Positions 7,829-16,342 of a DNA stretch of 35,162 nt are shown in pieces. Where the stretch lies: contig JBLHLB010000011.1 of the NCBI GenBank assembly GCA_047618505.1, forward strand, positions 1-35,162, in the 5' to 3' direction. This stretch comes from JBLHLB01 sp047618505 (GTDB lineage Bacteria > Planctomycetota > UBA1135 > GCA-002686595). Within the stretch, counting starts at the first letter, position 1, and every line of letters starts with the position of its first letter. The notes beneath the pieces are model-generated. The model was not told the DNA's origin, searched no databases, and was given only the letters and a program-made list of their open reading frames with translations. Position numbers and translations under genes: made by a program.

Positions 7829-10003
7829 CTAGTTCGCCAATAGGCGGCCAGGTGGCATGCGATCGAAAGAACCCGGGTAGGCCGGCTCCATGTTCGGCGG
7901 AAGCGGCCAACCTCGCTGACGCACGCTCCCAGATAGGCGCGAGCGATACTTGTCCATCAACAGCCTGCGCAGGGCTGCCGCATGCAATTCGCCGTTGGAG
8001 AGCCCCATGGACGGCGCGCTCCAAAGCCCTTCGAGAACAAACTCGTGGGCACGCAGGAGCGCACTTGCCTGAAGAGCATCCTGGTCCGCGTCCATAGCCT
8101 GCGCGAGTTCCTCCAGAAGCTCCCGGCGCGCCTTCGCCCAGACGCCGCCGGGCAGGGGAGTTCCGGCGATGGCCGCTCGCAGCGCAAAGTTGTCCCGGGG
8201 GATGCGGGGCACCAACACCTCACGTTCCTCCCTCGAAAGAAGTCCACTGAGCAGAGCCACTTCCGCCAGGGAGTCGGATGGCTTCCCTGCACCCTCTAGT
8301 ACTGAACGCACTGTAGCCCCGTGACCAACGCTGACCGCCCGGGCCAGAATCAATCCAACCTCTTCGACGACACGGCGTCGCGCAGTCTCGTTCGAAACGG
8401 AGTCCAAGAGAACGCTAACCTGTGCGGCAGCTCGATCGTTCATCCCCGCTGAGAGGGTCCAAGCCAGGTTTAGCTGACGCATTCCAGCTCCCGCGTTCGC
8501 CAAGGATGCCGGCGGTTCAAGGCCTGCTGCCCAAAGCAAACCGGCCAGTTCGAGCGCCGGCGCCGTAGCGCTTTCCGGTCCGGGGCTACGCCAGGGCGAT
8601 CGCGACGGCTGCCCCGCCAGGGTTAGCTCAACCAACATCCCTTGCAGGTCCACCACGCCACCCAGGTCGGGCCGCGTCCCCGGGGCAACGACGAAGGCAC
8701 GCAGGGCCTGCAGGCGCAGCGCGGGATCTAGATCTCCGCTAGACAACAATTGAACTAGGGCTTCGCCCACCTCTGGCGCCCCGCATTGGAGGGCTTCGAG
8801 CAGTCCCAGACACAACCAATTGAGGGCCAAGTCCTCGCCACTTACGGTCTGATTCGACTCTCGCAGGATACGCAGAAGCGGAGCCGAAAGGGCCTCGTCT
8901 TCCACGCCCAAACAACCTCTGCCAAGGTAAGCGGAAAGCAGTCGCCGGGCAGCTTCGGAAGCCTTGTCCAGCGCTCCTTTCTCAGCACTCCCCAAGAGGC
9001 GCGCCGTGGTACGCAGGATGCTCTCCAACTGCTCCGTCTGAAAAAGGCTGCGCACGACTCGCCCCTCCGACGCCGCGAGCAGCAATGCCTCCAGAGCCAA
9101 CGGTTCGCCCGCGAGAAAGCGCCGCTCCACGAAGATCAGGCCTGCGGGCCAGCGCGAGGCAGCCAGGGCACGCAGACCTTGGCGTCGAATTCGCGCGTCC
9201 TCGTCTTGGGCCGCACGCACCCAACCAAGGGCCAAATTAGCCAGGTATCCCCCTGCTCGTCCACCACTCGCACCAACGTGCAGAACGGCGGCACGGGAGA
9301 GGCCGCCGGCGCGCTCGGTGGGCAGGCCATAGCATTCCAGTTGGACGTCGCGCGCCCGCGCGAAGCGCACCAAGAGGCGTTCCCAGGAACCAACCATGGG
9401 CTCGCCGGTGACATCCCGCGGTCGATCCGAAAGGGTGCTTGTGCCCGGTTCGATCACCAGGGCAAAGGGCAGCCCGCGTTCACGACGCATGCGCTCGACG
9501 ACGAGTTCTAGGGGCGCGGTCGGATCGAGGGCCAGGGCCCAGGGCATTTCCTGGCGAGCTAGAAGCTCGAGCTGGCGTTCCAACTCCCCGCCCTGCGCCA
9601 CTGTCCCCGCCTCGACCGGAAAGTAGCGACCGGCGGATGCGCGCACCGCCTCCTCCCCCACGGACCGCACGGCCGCGTCGCCGTTCGACAGCAGGAGCGC
9701 CGCGGTGGTCAGCAGGCGTGCATCGTGGGCCAGGAGGAGCGACAGTCGCCGCTGCACCTCCGCTCCACCGACCCGCGCCGCGTTCGCCAGGGCCACGCTG
9801 TCGCTATCCCCAAGGTGCGCCCCGAGCCAACGTTCGGCGCGAGAACGGACCTCGAGCGAGGCGTCACCGAGTTCCAACAGGCGGCTCGCCACCTCGTCCG
9901 CCCGGCGTTCCTGGCTAGCCACCGCCGGCTCCGGGGCACCCGGCGACCCCAGCAGGGGTACCAGCAGGGGCAATAGCAGGGCAGATTGAAGGGGAAGGAT
10001 CAT
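7829..10003 (-). CDS. Secreted helical (HEAT-like) repeat protein of unknown function
   Basis: The 724-residue product begins with a signal peptide (ILPLQSALLLPLLVPLLGSPGAP). The mature part is almost wholly Leu/Ala/Glu/Arg-rich helices arranged as HEAT- or armadillo-like pairs, for example the first segments of the mature protein (DEVASRLLELGDASLEVRSR, then a degenerate copy, then DAAVRSVGEEAVRAS). No catalytic motif was found. ATG 10003 has an AGG about eight bases upstream. Exported HEAT-repeat proteins of this kind are frequent in planctomycete-type genomes. It is flanked by the convergent GNAT gene and by the divergent carboxylase operon, so it appears monocistronic. I do not recognise a specific family; a scaffold role is inference from the repeats. 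Confidence 0.75.
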   Translation of the reverse strand: MILPLQSALLLPLLVPLLGSPGAPEPAVASQERRADEVASRLLELGDASLEVRSRAERWLGAHLGDSDSVALANAARVGGAEVQRRLSLLLAHDARLLTTAALLLSNGDAAVRSVGEEAVRASAGRYFPVEAGTVAQGGELERQLELLARQEMPWALALDPTAPLELVVERMRRERGLPFALVIEPGTSTLSDRPRDVTGEPMVGSWERLLVRFARARDVQLECYGLPTERAGGLSRAAVLHVGASGGRAGGYLANLALGWVRAAQDEDARIRRQGLRALAASRWPAGLIFVERRFLAGEPLALEALLLAASEGRVVRSLFQTEQLESILRTTARLLGSAEKGALDKASEAARRLLSAYLGRGCLGVEDEALSAPLLRILRESNQTVSGEDLALNWLCLGLLEALQCGAPEVGEALVQLLSSGDLDPALRLQALRAFVVAPGTRPDLGGVVDLQGMLVELTLAGQPSRSPWRSPGPESATAPALELAGLLWAAGLEPPASLANAGAGMRQLNLAWTLSAGMNDRAAAQVSVLLDSVSNETARRRVVEEVGLILARAVSVGHGATVRSVLEGAGKPSDSLAEVALLSGLLSREEREVLVPRIPRDNFALRAAIAGTPLPGGVWAKARRELLEELAQAMDADQDALQASALLRAHEFVLEGLWSAPSMGLSNGELHAAALRRLLMDKYRSRLSGSVRQRGWPLPPNMEPAYPGSFDRMPPGRLLAN

Positions 10004-10052
10004 GGGCAGACCTTACTCGACGACGCAGACTCCCGGCACGGGCTAGCTGAAC

Positions 10053-10070
10053 GGACGATGGGGATCGTCC
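10053..10070. promoter_or_regulatory. Palindrome in the spacer upstream of the carboxylase operon
   Basis: Perfect seven-base arms GGACGAT (10053-10059) and ATCGTCC (10064-10070) around GGGG, in the 161-bp spacer between the divergent HEAT-like gene and the biotin carboxylase gene. It could be a regulator-binding site or a transcript hairpin. Three tandem CCCCCG units lie just downstream. Confidence 0.3.
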
Positions 10071-10164
10071 CCCGGGGTAGAGCCCCCGCCCCCGCCCCCG
10101 TACCCTGGGCGCCCGAAAGGTGACCCGCGCCGACACTCGCCGCGCCCCTGCCCCTCTTTGCTGC

Positions 10165-11523
10165 ATGTTCCAACGCATACTCATCGCGAACCGTGGAGAG
10201 GTCGCCGCCCGTATCGCGCGCGCCGCCCGAGCCGTCGGCGCCAGTCCGATCGGTGTCGTCTCCGAAGCTGACCGCGATTCCTCCTGGGCACGCTCCATGG
10301 ACGCCGTTGTCTGTCTAGGTCCGGCGGCCGCGGGCGAGAGCTACCTGTCCCTGGAACGCTTGGTTCAAGCCGCCCTGCAGGAACACTGCAGCGCGGTGCA
10401 CCCGGGCTGGGGATTCCTGGCGGAGAACACGCGCTTCGTCAGCTTGGTCGAACAGCACGGGCTCACCTTCATCGGTCCGCCCGCTAGTGTCATGCGCACC
10501 ATGGGAGTCAAGTCCCCCGCCAAGACCGCCATGAAGGCCGCGGGATTGCCGGTCATCCCCGGGTCCGACGGTCCCCTTCCCGATGTCGACGCAGCTGTGG
10601 CCTGTGCGCGGGAAAGCGGCTACCCAGTCATTCTCAAGGCAGACTACGGTGGCGGCGGACGCGGCATGCGCTTGTGTCACGACGACGATCAAGTGCGCAG
10701 CGCCTTTCAGTCGGCGACGGCTGAAGCTCTGGCCGCTTTCGGTTCCGGGTCCATGTACCTCGAACGCTTCCTCACGGGCGGGCGCCACATCGAAGTGCAG
10801 TTGCTCTGCGATCGATTTGGAAACGGTGTCTACCTGGGGGAACGCGAGTGTTCGATCCAGCGCAAGCACCAGAAGTTGATCGAAGAGAGTCCGAGCCCTG
10901 CTCTGTCAGATGCCCAACGCAAGGAGCTCGGGGAAAGCGCTGTGCGGGCCGCCCTCGAGATCGGCTACTCAAATGCTGGCACGATCGAATTTCTACGCGA
11001 CGCCGACGGCTCTATGTACTTCATGGAGATGAACACGCGCCTACAGGTGGAGCACCCCGTCAGTGAGATGGTGACGGGCGTCGACATCGCCAAGTGCATG
11101 TTAGAGGTGGCCGCGAATCGGCCCCTGGCCTTCTCCCAGGGTGACATCGAGATGCGTGGGCACTCGATCGAATGCCGCATCAATGCCGAGGACCCCAGCG
11201 CGGATTTCCGGCCTTCGCCGGGCACGCTGACGACCTTCCATATCCCACAGGACTGCGGTCCCGGCAGCGTACGCATCGACACGCACATGCAGGCCGGCGA
11301 CACCGTCTCGCCTCACTACGATTCCTTGGTGGCCAAGGTTATCGTGCACGCGGACACGCGGGCAGAGGCCATCGAAACCATGCGCCTGGCCCTCTCGGGT
11401 GCCGATGTAACGGGCATCGAAACAACCATTCCCCTGCACCTGGCGGTGCTTGCCTCAGGCGAGTTCCAGAGCGGTGAGTACGACACGGCAACGATCCCCG
11501 GTTGGCCCAAGGCCGGCTCCTAG
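10165..11523 (+). CDS. accC: Biotin carboxylase subunit of acyl-CoA carboxylase
   Basis: This 452-residue protein has full biotin carboxylase architecture. The N-terminal domain starts FQRILIANRGEVAARIAR and carries AVHPGWGFLAEN. The ATP-grasp domain has the glycine-rich loop GGGGRGM, the GERECSIQRKHQKLIEE block and the metal/bicarbonate-binding MEMNTRLQVEHPV segment. The C-terminal domain has ECRINAEDP. The length matches stand-alone AccC/PccA-type carboxylases without a fused carrier. It carboxylates carrier-bound biotin using ATP and bicarbonate in the cytosol. ATG 10165 is chosen because the conserved protein begins there; 15 in-frame codons upstream look non-coding. It is the first gene of a three-gene operon, 16 bp before the carboxyltransferase gene. 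The downstream partner suggests a propionyl- or acyl-CoA carboxylase rather than housekeeping AccABCD, so the symbol is by homology only. Confidence 0.95.
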   Translation: MFQRILIANRGEVAARIARAARAVGASPIGVVSEADRDSSWARSMDAVVCLGPAAAGESYLSLERLVQAALQEHCSAVHPGWGFLAENTRFVSLVEQHGLTFIGPPASVMRTMGVKSPAKTAMKAAGLPVIPGSDGPLPDVDAAVACARESGYPVILKADYGGGGRGMRLCHDDDQVRSAFQSATAEALAAFGSGSMYLERFLTGGRHIEVQLLCDRFGNGVYLGERECSIQRKHQKLIEESPSPALSDAQRKELGESAVRAALEIGYSNAGTIEFLRDADGSMYFMEMNTRLQVEHPVSEMVTGVDIAKCMLEVAANRPLAFSQGDIEMRGHSIECRINAEDPSADFRPSPGTLTTFHIPQDCGPGSVRIDTHMQAGDTVSPHYDSLVAKVIVHADTRAEAIETMRLALSGADVTGIETTIPLHLAVLASGEFQSGEYDTATIPGWPKAGS

Positions 11524-11539
11524 GTCACCGAACGATTTC

Positions 11540-13267
11540 ATGGCAAAGGTCCCCCTGGTCCCCATCGGGCGTCCCTTGGACGCATTCCAAAGTTCCGCCG
11601 AAGCGGCGCGCACACTGGCAAGTCGGCGTGAACGTGAAGCGCAGCTCGAGTCTCGTCGCGCCGAGATCCACGCGGGTTGGGGCACGAAGTACGTGGAGCG
11701 CGTTCACGCAAAGGGCAAGCTGACAACCCGCGAACGCGTCGAGCGTTTGATCGACCCCGGCACGCGCACATTTGAAGTCGGCACCTTCGTAAACTATGGC
11801 CGCAAGTTCGGCAAAGTGGAGAGCCCGGCAGCAGGCTTAGTGACTTGCTTCGCCCGCGTCGAGGATCGCTGGGTTGTGGTGATCGCCAACGACAATACGG
11901 TTGCCTCGGGCGCCTGGTGGCCGCGCACACCGGAGAAGATCGAACGCGCCCAAGAAATGGCCCGACGCTTGAGTGTACCGGTCGTCTACTTGGTCGACTG
12001 CTCAGGGCTGTTTCTGCCCGAACAATCGAACTCCTTCCCTGGCGCGACAGGGGCGGGGCATATCTTCAAGAAGAACAGCCTCTTGGCCTCCGAGGGTGTG
12101 CCGCAGATCGCCGGTGTCTTTGGCGATTGCATCGCCGGCGGCGGCTACATGCCCTTAATTTCCGACCGCGTGATCATGACCGAGCAGGCCTACATGGTCA
12201 TCGCCGGTGCGGCCTTGATCAAGGGTGCCAAGAGCATGAGTTTGTCGAGCCTGGACATCGGCGGCCCCGAAGTTCACGTGGCCCAATCCGGCTGTGCCGA
12301 CGACCGCGCGCCCGATGATGAAACAGCCCTTTTGATGATCCGCAAGGAGGTCGCCAAGCTGGCCGGTTCGTCTGCCGATTTCTATCGCCACGGTGTCGAC
12401 GCCGCCCCGCCACACCACCCCGCCAGCGACCTGAGTGCCTTCCTCCCCGCCGACCACCGCGTGGCCTATGACGCCGAAGAGGTCTTGGCCCGTTTGGTGG
12501 ATGAAAGCCTTTTCTGGGAGTTATTGCCGGATCGGGGCGAGGAGCTAATCGTTGGGATCGGGCGCGTGAACGGGCTCTACATGGGCTTCGTTGCCAATCG
12601 CCAGGGCCTTATTAACGACGCCGAACACCACGACAGGAAGAAGCCCGCCGGCATCCTCTACCGCGAGGGTATCGCCAAAGTCGCCGCCTTTAGCCGCGCC
12701 TGTGACGCCGACGGTATCCCCTTGGTTTGGCTCCAGGATGTTTCCGGTTTTGACATCGGCGTCGAGGCGGAACGGCTCGGACTCTTGGGATATGGATCGA
12801 GCTTGATCTACACCAACAGCACGAACCGTGTCCCCATGTTCACCGTGCTCCTGCGCAAGGCCTCTGGCGCGGGCTACTACGCCATGGCGGGTCTGCCCTA
12901 CGACCCCGTGGTTCAGCTTTCTACGCCGATCACACGCCAGTCGGTCATGGAAGGTCGCACCCTTGCGATCGCAACCTACAACACGAAGCTCAACGACGAA
13001 TTCGAAATCGCCACGGACGACCCGGAAGAGCGCGCCTCCATCGAGGAAGGCATGGCCATGGTCGAAGCTCGTATTGAAGGCGACATGGACCCCTATAAAG
13101 CCGCCTCCCAAATGGACACGGACGAGGTTGTTGAGGTTGGCGAGCTGCGTGCCTGGCTCGAAGCCTTAGCCGAGATGAGTTACCAGAGCCCAACCGGTCG
13201 CCGCACCAAGAACCCGCGCATTTGGTCACTGCACGACATCGCCGCCCTCTCGCGCCCGCGGGGCTAG
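11540..13267 (+). CDS. Acyl-CoA carboxylase carboxyltransferase subunit (PccB/MccB/GcdA-like)
   Basis: The 575-residue fused N- and C-domain carboxyltransferase transfers CO2 from carboxybiotin to an acyl-CoA. Visible hallmarks are KGKLTTRERVERLIDPGT near the N-terminus, the CoA-binding glycine block IAGGGYMPLISDRVIMTEQAYM in the first half, and in the second half EGIAKVAAF, PLVWLQDVSGFDIG and the second glycine block KASGAGYYAMAG. It is longer than typical PccB (about 510-540) and nearer in length to methylcrotonyl-CoA carboxylase beta or glutaconyl-CoA decarboxylase alpha. No membrane decarboxylase subunit is encoded nearby, so a carboxylase is favoured over a sodium-pumping decarboxylase. 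ATG 11540 lies 16 bp after accC and only 5 bp separate its stop from the carrier gene. Substrate cannot be fixed from sequence alone. Confidence 0.9.
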   Translation: MAKVPLVPIGRPLDAFQSSAEAARTLASRREREAQLESRRAEIHAGWGTKYVERVHAKGKLTTRERVERLIDPGTRTFEVGTFVNYGRKFGKVESPAAGLVTCFARVEDRWVVVIANDNTVASGAWWPRTPEKIERAQEMARRLSVPVVYLVDCSGLFLPEQSNSFPGATGAGHIFKKNSLLASEGVPQIAGVFGDCIAGGGYMPLISDRVIMTEQAYMVIAGAALIKGAKSMSLSSLDIGGPEVHVAQSGCADDRAPDDETALLMIRKEVAKLAGSSADFYRHGVDAAPPHHPASDLSAFLPADHRVAYDAEEVLARLVDESLFWELLPDRGEELIVGIGRVNGLYMGFVANRQGLINDAEHHDRKKPAGILYREGIAKVAAFSRACDADGIPLVWLQDVSGFDIGVEAERLGLLGYGSSLIYTNSTNRVPMFTVLLRKASGAGYYAMAGLPYDPVVQLSTPITRQSVMEGRTLAIATYNTKLNDEFEIATDDPEERASIEEGMAMVEARIEGDMDPYKAASQMDTDEVVEVGELRAWLEALAEMSYQSPTGRRTKNPRIWSLHDIAALSRPRG

Positions 13268-13272
13268 TTGCC

Positions 13273-13836
13273 ATGGAAACTCTTCAACTGATTCAGGACA
13301 CAGTGGATGGCAAGCGCGTTCTGCGCGCCCCCGGCGTGGGGACCTTTACGGCTGCCCTAATACGAGGGCGACTTCTGCGCGCCGGCGACGAAGCCGGGGT
13401 GTTGGAAACACTCGGGCACTGCTGTCGACTCGTCGTCCCCATCGGCGTATCTGGACGCGTCGAGAACGCTGCGCCCGCACTCGTCTTCCAGCCGGTCTCC
13501 TACGGGGATGTGCTCTACGAATTGAGCGCAATCTCAGGCGCCGACGAAGTCGAGGAGACGACGACGGTTGCCCAACAGGTCGGCGGCCCGGTCCTCTGCG
13601 CCCCCTACTCCGGCCGTTTCTGGCATCGCCCCGCCCCCGGCGACCCGGCTTTCATTGAAGTCGGGGACAGCGTCAAGGCCGGCTCCACCGTCGGACTCCT
13701 CGAGGTCATGAAGACCTTCACCCACTTGGCCTATCCCAGCGATGGCTCCCTGCCTTCGCCGGCGAAGATCGTGCGAATCCTAGTTGAGGATGGCGGCGAG
13801 ATCGGTGCGGGCGACCCCGTCATTGAGATCGAATAG
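13273..13836 (+). CDS. Biotin carboxyl carrier protein with tandem biotinyl-like domains
   Basis: The C-terminal half of this 187-residue protein is a biotinyl domain. CAPYSGRFWHRP opens it, and GLLEVMKTFTHLAYPSDG carries the biotinylation site, K147, in a V-M-K-T context instead of the classical A-M-K-M. VEDGGEIGAGDPVIEIE closes it. The N-terminal half (about residues 17-85) looks like a second, degenerate copy: RAPGVGTFTAALIRG, then VLETLGHCCRLVVPIGVSG, then SYGDVLYEL. The position of K147 corresponds to G48, so that copy cannot be biotinylated. The gene starts five bases after the carboxyltransferase stop and completes the operon, supplying the mobile CO2 carrier for its two partners. Single-domain AccB carriers normally have an unstructured Ala/Pro linker here instead. 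Confidence 0.9.
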   Translation: METLQLIQDTVDGKRVLRAPGVGTFTAALIRGRLLRAGDEAGVLETLGHCCRLVVPIGVSGRVENAAPALVFQPVSYGDVLYELSAISGADEVEETTTVAQQVGGPVLCAPYSGRFWHRPAPGDPAFIEVGDSVKAGSTVGLLEVMKTFTHLAYPSDGSLPSPAKIVRILVEDGGEIGAGDPVIEIE

Positions 13837-14030
13837 GAAGCTGTCCAAGCTGGGCAGTCCACGGTCAAGCGAACCCGTCCCCCGCCCGAGTTGGAAAGCG
13901 GAACGGCCCGCGCAGGGGCCCATTGGGTGGCTACGCTGCGCCGCAAGAAATTGCCGACAGAACACTAGTTAGGACCTATAGGCTGGTTGGTTCCTAAGCC
14001 CTTCGCACCTGACTTCACGGTGAATCAGTG

Positions 14031-16136
14031 ATGCGCCTGCTCTCGCCACTTCTTGGCGTCCTGTTCTGTTCCGCCCTACTCCCGGGTGCCCCGGCTCAGT
14101 CGCTTTCCGGGTTCGATGTAGCGACCTTCGGGAGGCCGCGTCTCTTGGTAGAGCACCTACCTGAGGAGGCCACCGTAATCGCGAGCGCTGACCTCGACAT
14201 GGACGGGGATGCTGATTTCTATGTGGGCACGTTCTTTTCGATTACCGGAGGAGCTACCGCGGACGCTCTACTGCTCGGGGAGCCTGGACCACGCCTCGTC
14301 GACGCGAGCGATCGATTGATCAACAGCACCCCGCGCGCAACAGCGGACGTTGCCATAGCTGACCTAGATGGTGACGGGCTAGCGGACATTTTGACCAGAA
14401 ACATGGATGGACCAGTCACACTGCTCAGGAATCTAGGCGGTGGAATGTTTCTCGAGGACGCCTCCGCTACCCCTGGCACTGTCGACGACACCCGCGCCCT
14501 GGCCCTGGCGGATCTTCAGCTAGACGGAGACTTGGATGCATGGATCGGAAACACCGGACAGGACCGGATCCTGCTCAACAATGGAGCTGCATTGTTCTCG
14601 GACCTCCCGTCGGGAATTCCCCTGGACGGTGCCCGCTCAGACGACGTGGTATTCCTTGCACAGGGCGGCTCCACCGGAGTCTTTGCCTATGTTTGTGATG
14701 CGGTCAGCGGCAACCGCCTCTTAGGCGGAGATCTGGCTGACACCAACCCCGTCTTCAGCGCTCTGCCAGGTTCGTTGCCTCCCGGTAAGGCATCGGAAGT
14801 CTCCGCCGCTGACATCGACGGCGACCGCTACGACGACGTCATTATCGGTATTCAGCTGGACGGACCAGGCGGGACCTTTGAGCAAAAATCGTTCCTCTAT
14901 GGCAATGACGGCAGCGGACGCTTTGTCGATCGCACGGACGAGCTGGGCTTCGACTTCACGCTCTTCCATGACGTCGAATTGGCCGATATCGAAGGGGACG
15001 GCGACCTGGATGCCATCCTGGGTGGTCACTCCGATAGCGACGGAACCGGCGCTGGGGTCCTGCTTAAACGGAACGACGGGGCAGCGGGCTTCGTCACCGC
15101 AAACGGCCAGATCCAGGCTGCTTTCAACGAAACGAATGCGGTTGCCCTGGGTGACGTGGACCTCGATGGTGACGTCGACATCCTGCAATCGAACGAGATC
15201 CTCTATGACGGACTGCTGATCAACGATGGGTTCGGGAATTTCGACTTTGACGCCACGCTGTTTCCGCCGGTGATTGAGGACACCTATGACGCGCTGCTCC
15301 TGGATGCGGACGGAGACGGTGATTTGGACGCCTTGAGCGCGGGCGCGGGCCAGATACGTCTGGCGCGGAACGATGGAACCGGTTTGCTTGCTGACGACAC
15401 CGCGTCGCTCCCCTTCGCAATCGCCGGAGCCCTTTCAATGGGTGACCTGGAGGGCGACGGCGATCTCGATGTCGTGCTTTCTACGACCGGCGTGAATTGG
15501 CTTTGGCGCAACGACCTCACGGGCTTCGTGGCACTTGCACCTGGCCCCGGACCGTCGAGTGTGCCTGTCGATATTCTGTTTGCCGATTTGGATGCGAACG
15601 GAGCACCCGACGTTCTTTTCAGCGGCCAAGCGAGCGCTTTCGGACCCTTTGAATCGCGGCTACTGTGGAACGATGGAACAGGCGATTTCACGATCTCAGA
15701 TCAGGCTCTTCCGGAGGAAGTCGGACGAGCCAGTGCACTGGTGACGGGCGATCTCGACGGCGATGGCGACGTCGATGTGATGGCCAATGCGACCCCGCTT
15801 TTCAACCTCGGGCGACAGTTGGCCGCTCGCGGTCCAGCTGCCCTCGGAAAGGATCTGCTTCTGGTCGTCAACGGCAAACCCGGTGCGCCCTTCCTGGTGG
15901 TCAACGCCAATACGGAGGTTGAGGTTCCGATCGGTGCTCTCGGTGTGCTGCGCCTCGACCCAGGTAGCCTCTCCCTCCTGGCAACGGGCTCGGTGGGAAG
16001 CGAAGGCAGCACGGTGCTGCAAATCGCTCTGCCCGCGGACTTGGCACTCCTTGGGCAGACCGGCCTGGCCCAGGCTGGCATCGGCTACCCGCTCCGCCTC
16101 AGCAATCTCGAGCGGGTGGTTTTCACGGACCTCTAG
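14031..16136 (+). CDS. Secreted FG-GAP/VCBS-repeat beta-propeller protein
   Basis: The 701-residue product begins with a clear signal peptide (RLLSPLLGVLFCSALLPGAPAQS). Most of it is VCBS/FG-GAP repeats with the calcium-binding pattern D-x-D-x-D-G-D-x-D. Examples are DLDMDGDADFYVG, DLDGDGLADILTR, DIEGDGDLDAILGG, DVDLDGDVDILQS, DADGDGDLDAL and DLDGDGDVDVMAN, about ten in all, enough for one or more propellers. The last ~90 residues form a distinct C-terminal domain (from LLLVVNGKPGAPFLVV to LRLSNLERVVFTDL) of a kind I associate with secreted proteins of this lineage, possibly a sorting or anchoring domain. ATG 14031 is preferred over the adjacent GTG 14028; no Shine-Dalgarno is obvious. The preceding 194-bp spacer shows no gene or RNA I could support. 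Confidence 0.85.
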   Translation: MRLLSPLLGVLFCSALLPGAPAQSLSGFDVATFGRPRLLVEHLPEEATVIASADLDMDGDADFYVGTFFSITGGATADALLLGEPGPRLVDASDRLINSTPRATADVAIADLDGDGLADILTRNMDGPVTLLRNLGGGMFLEDASATPGTVDDTRALALADLQLDGDLDAWIGNTGQDRILLNNGAALFSDLPSGIPLDGARSDDVVFLAQGGSTGVFAYVCDAVSGNRLLGGDLADTNPVFSALPGSLPPGKASEVSAADIDGDRYDDVIIGIQLDGPGGTFEQKSFLYGNDGSGRFVDRTDELGFDFTLFHDVELADIEGDGDLDAILGGHSDSDGTGAGVLLKRNDGAAGFVTANGQIQAAFNETNAVALGDVDLDGDVDILQSNEILYDGLLINDGFGNFDFDATLFPPVIEDTYDALLLDADGDGDLDALSAGAGQIRLARNDGTGLLADDTASLPFAIAGALSMGDLEGDGDLDVVLSTTGVNWLWRNDLTGFVALAPGPGPSSVPVDILFADLDANGAPDVLFSGQASAFGPFESRLLWNDGTGDFTISDQALPEEVGRASALVTGDLDGDGDVDVMANATPLFNLGRQLAARGPAALGKDLLLVVNGKPGAPFLVVNANTEVEVPIGALGVLRLDPGSLSLLATGSVGSEGSTVLQIALPADLALLGQTGLAQAGIGYPLRLSNLERVVFTDL

Positions 16137-16142
16137 GCCCCT

Positions 16143-16181
16143 ATGGCTAATCCCGATGGCCAATCCCGATGGCCAATCCCG
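16143..16181 (+). repeat. 13-bp tandem repeat, three copies
   Basis: Three head-to-tail copies of ATGGCCAATCCCG (first copy with T for C at position six) at 16143-16155, 16156-16168 and 16169-16181, beginning 6 bp after the FG-GAP gene stop. A 13-bp unit does not preserve reading frame. The rest of the 206-bp spacer is rich in GGGCC/GGCCC words but holds no recognised gene. Confidence 0.85.
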
Positions 16182-16342
16182 ATCTCATTCCGGGCCAGTT
16201 TTGGGCCAAGCCAGGACCCATAGCAGGCCCTGGGAGACTACAGGCCAGGATAAACAGACCTGCTTATCGCTCCTTCCATATCATAAGGCGTAGCATTCCG
16301 GGGAAGGCTCGCCCCCAAACCACACGCATCGTCTCCTCCGCC

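Noticed and set aside
8786..9511. 241-codon plus-strand reading frame
   Set aside because: Lies wholly inside the minus-strand HEAT-like gene, and its translation is low in hydrophobic structure, as expected for a shadow in high-GC DNA.
10082..10100. CCCCCG triplet repeat as a possible CRISPR or satellite
   Set aside because: Only three 6-bp units without spacers; simple GC-rich slippage.
12545..13111. 188-codon minus-strand reading frame
   Set aside because: Antisense to the carboxyltransferase gene; no family features.
11540..13836. Operon as a sodium-pumping glutaconyl-CoA decarboxylase
   Set aside because: A biotin carboxylase is present and no membrane decarboxylase subunit is encoded, so a carboxylase is the simpler reading.
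13837..14030. 194-bp spacer examined for a tRNA or riboswitch
   Set aside because: No cloverleaf, T-loop or known riboswitch core could be assembled.
16169..16342. N-terminal extension of the haem protein to 16169
   Set aside because: It would start in the tandem repeats and place 58 unstructured residues before a perfect signal peptide.
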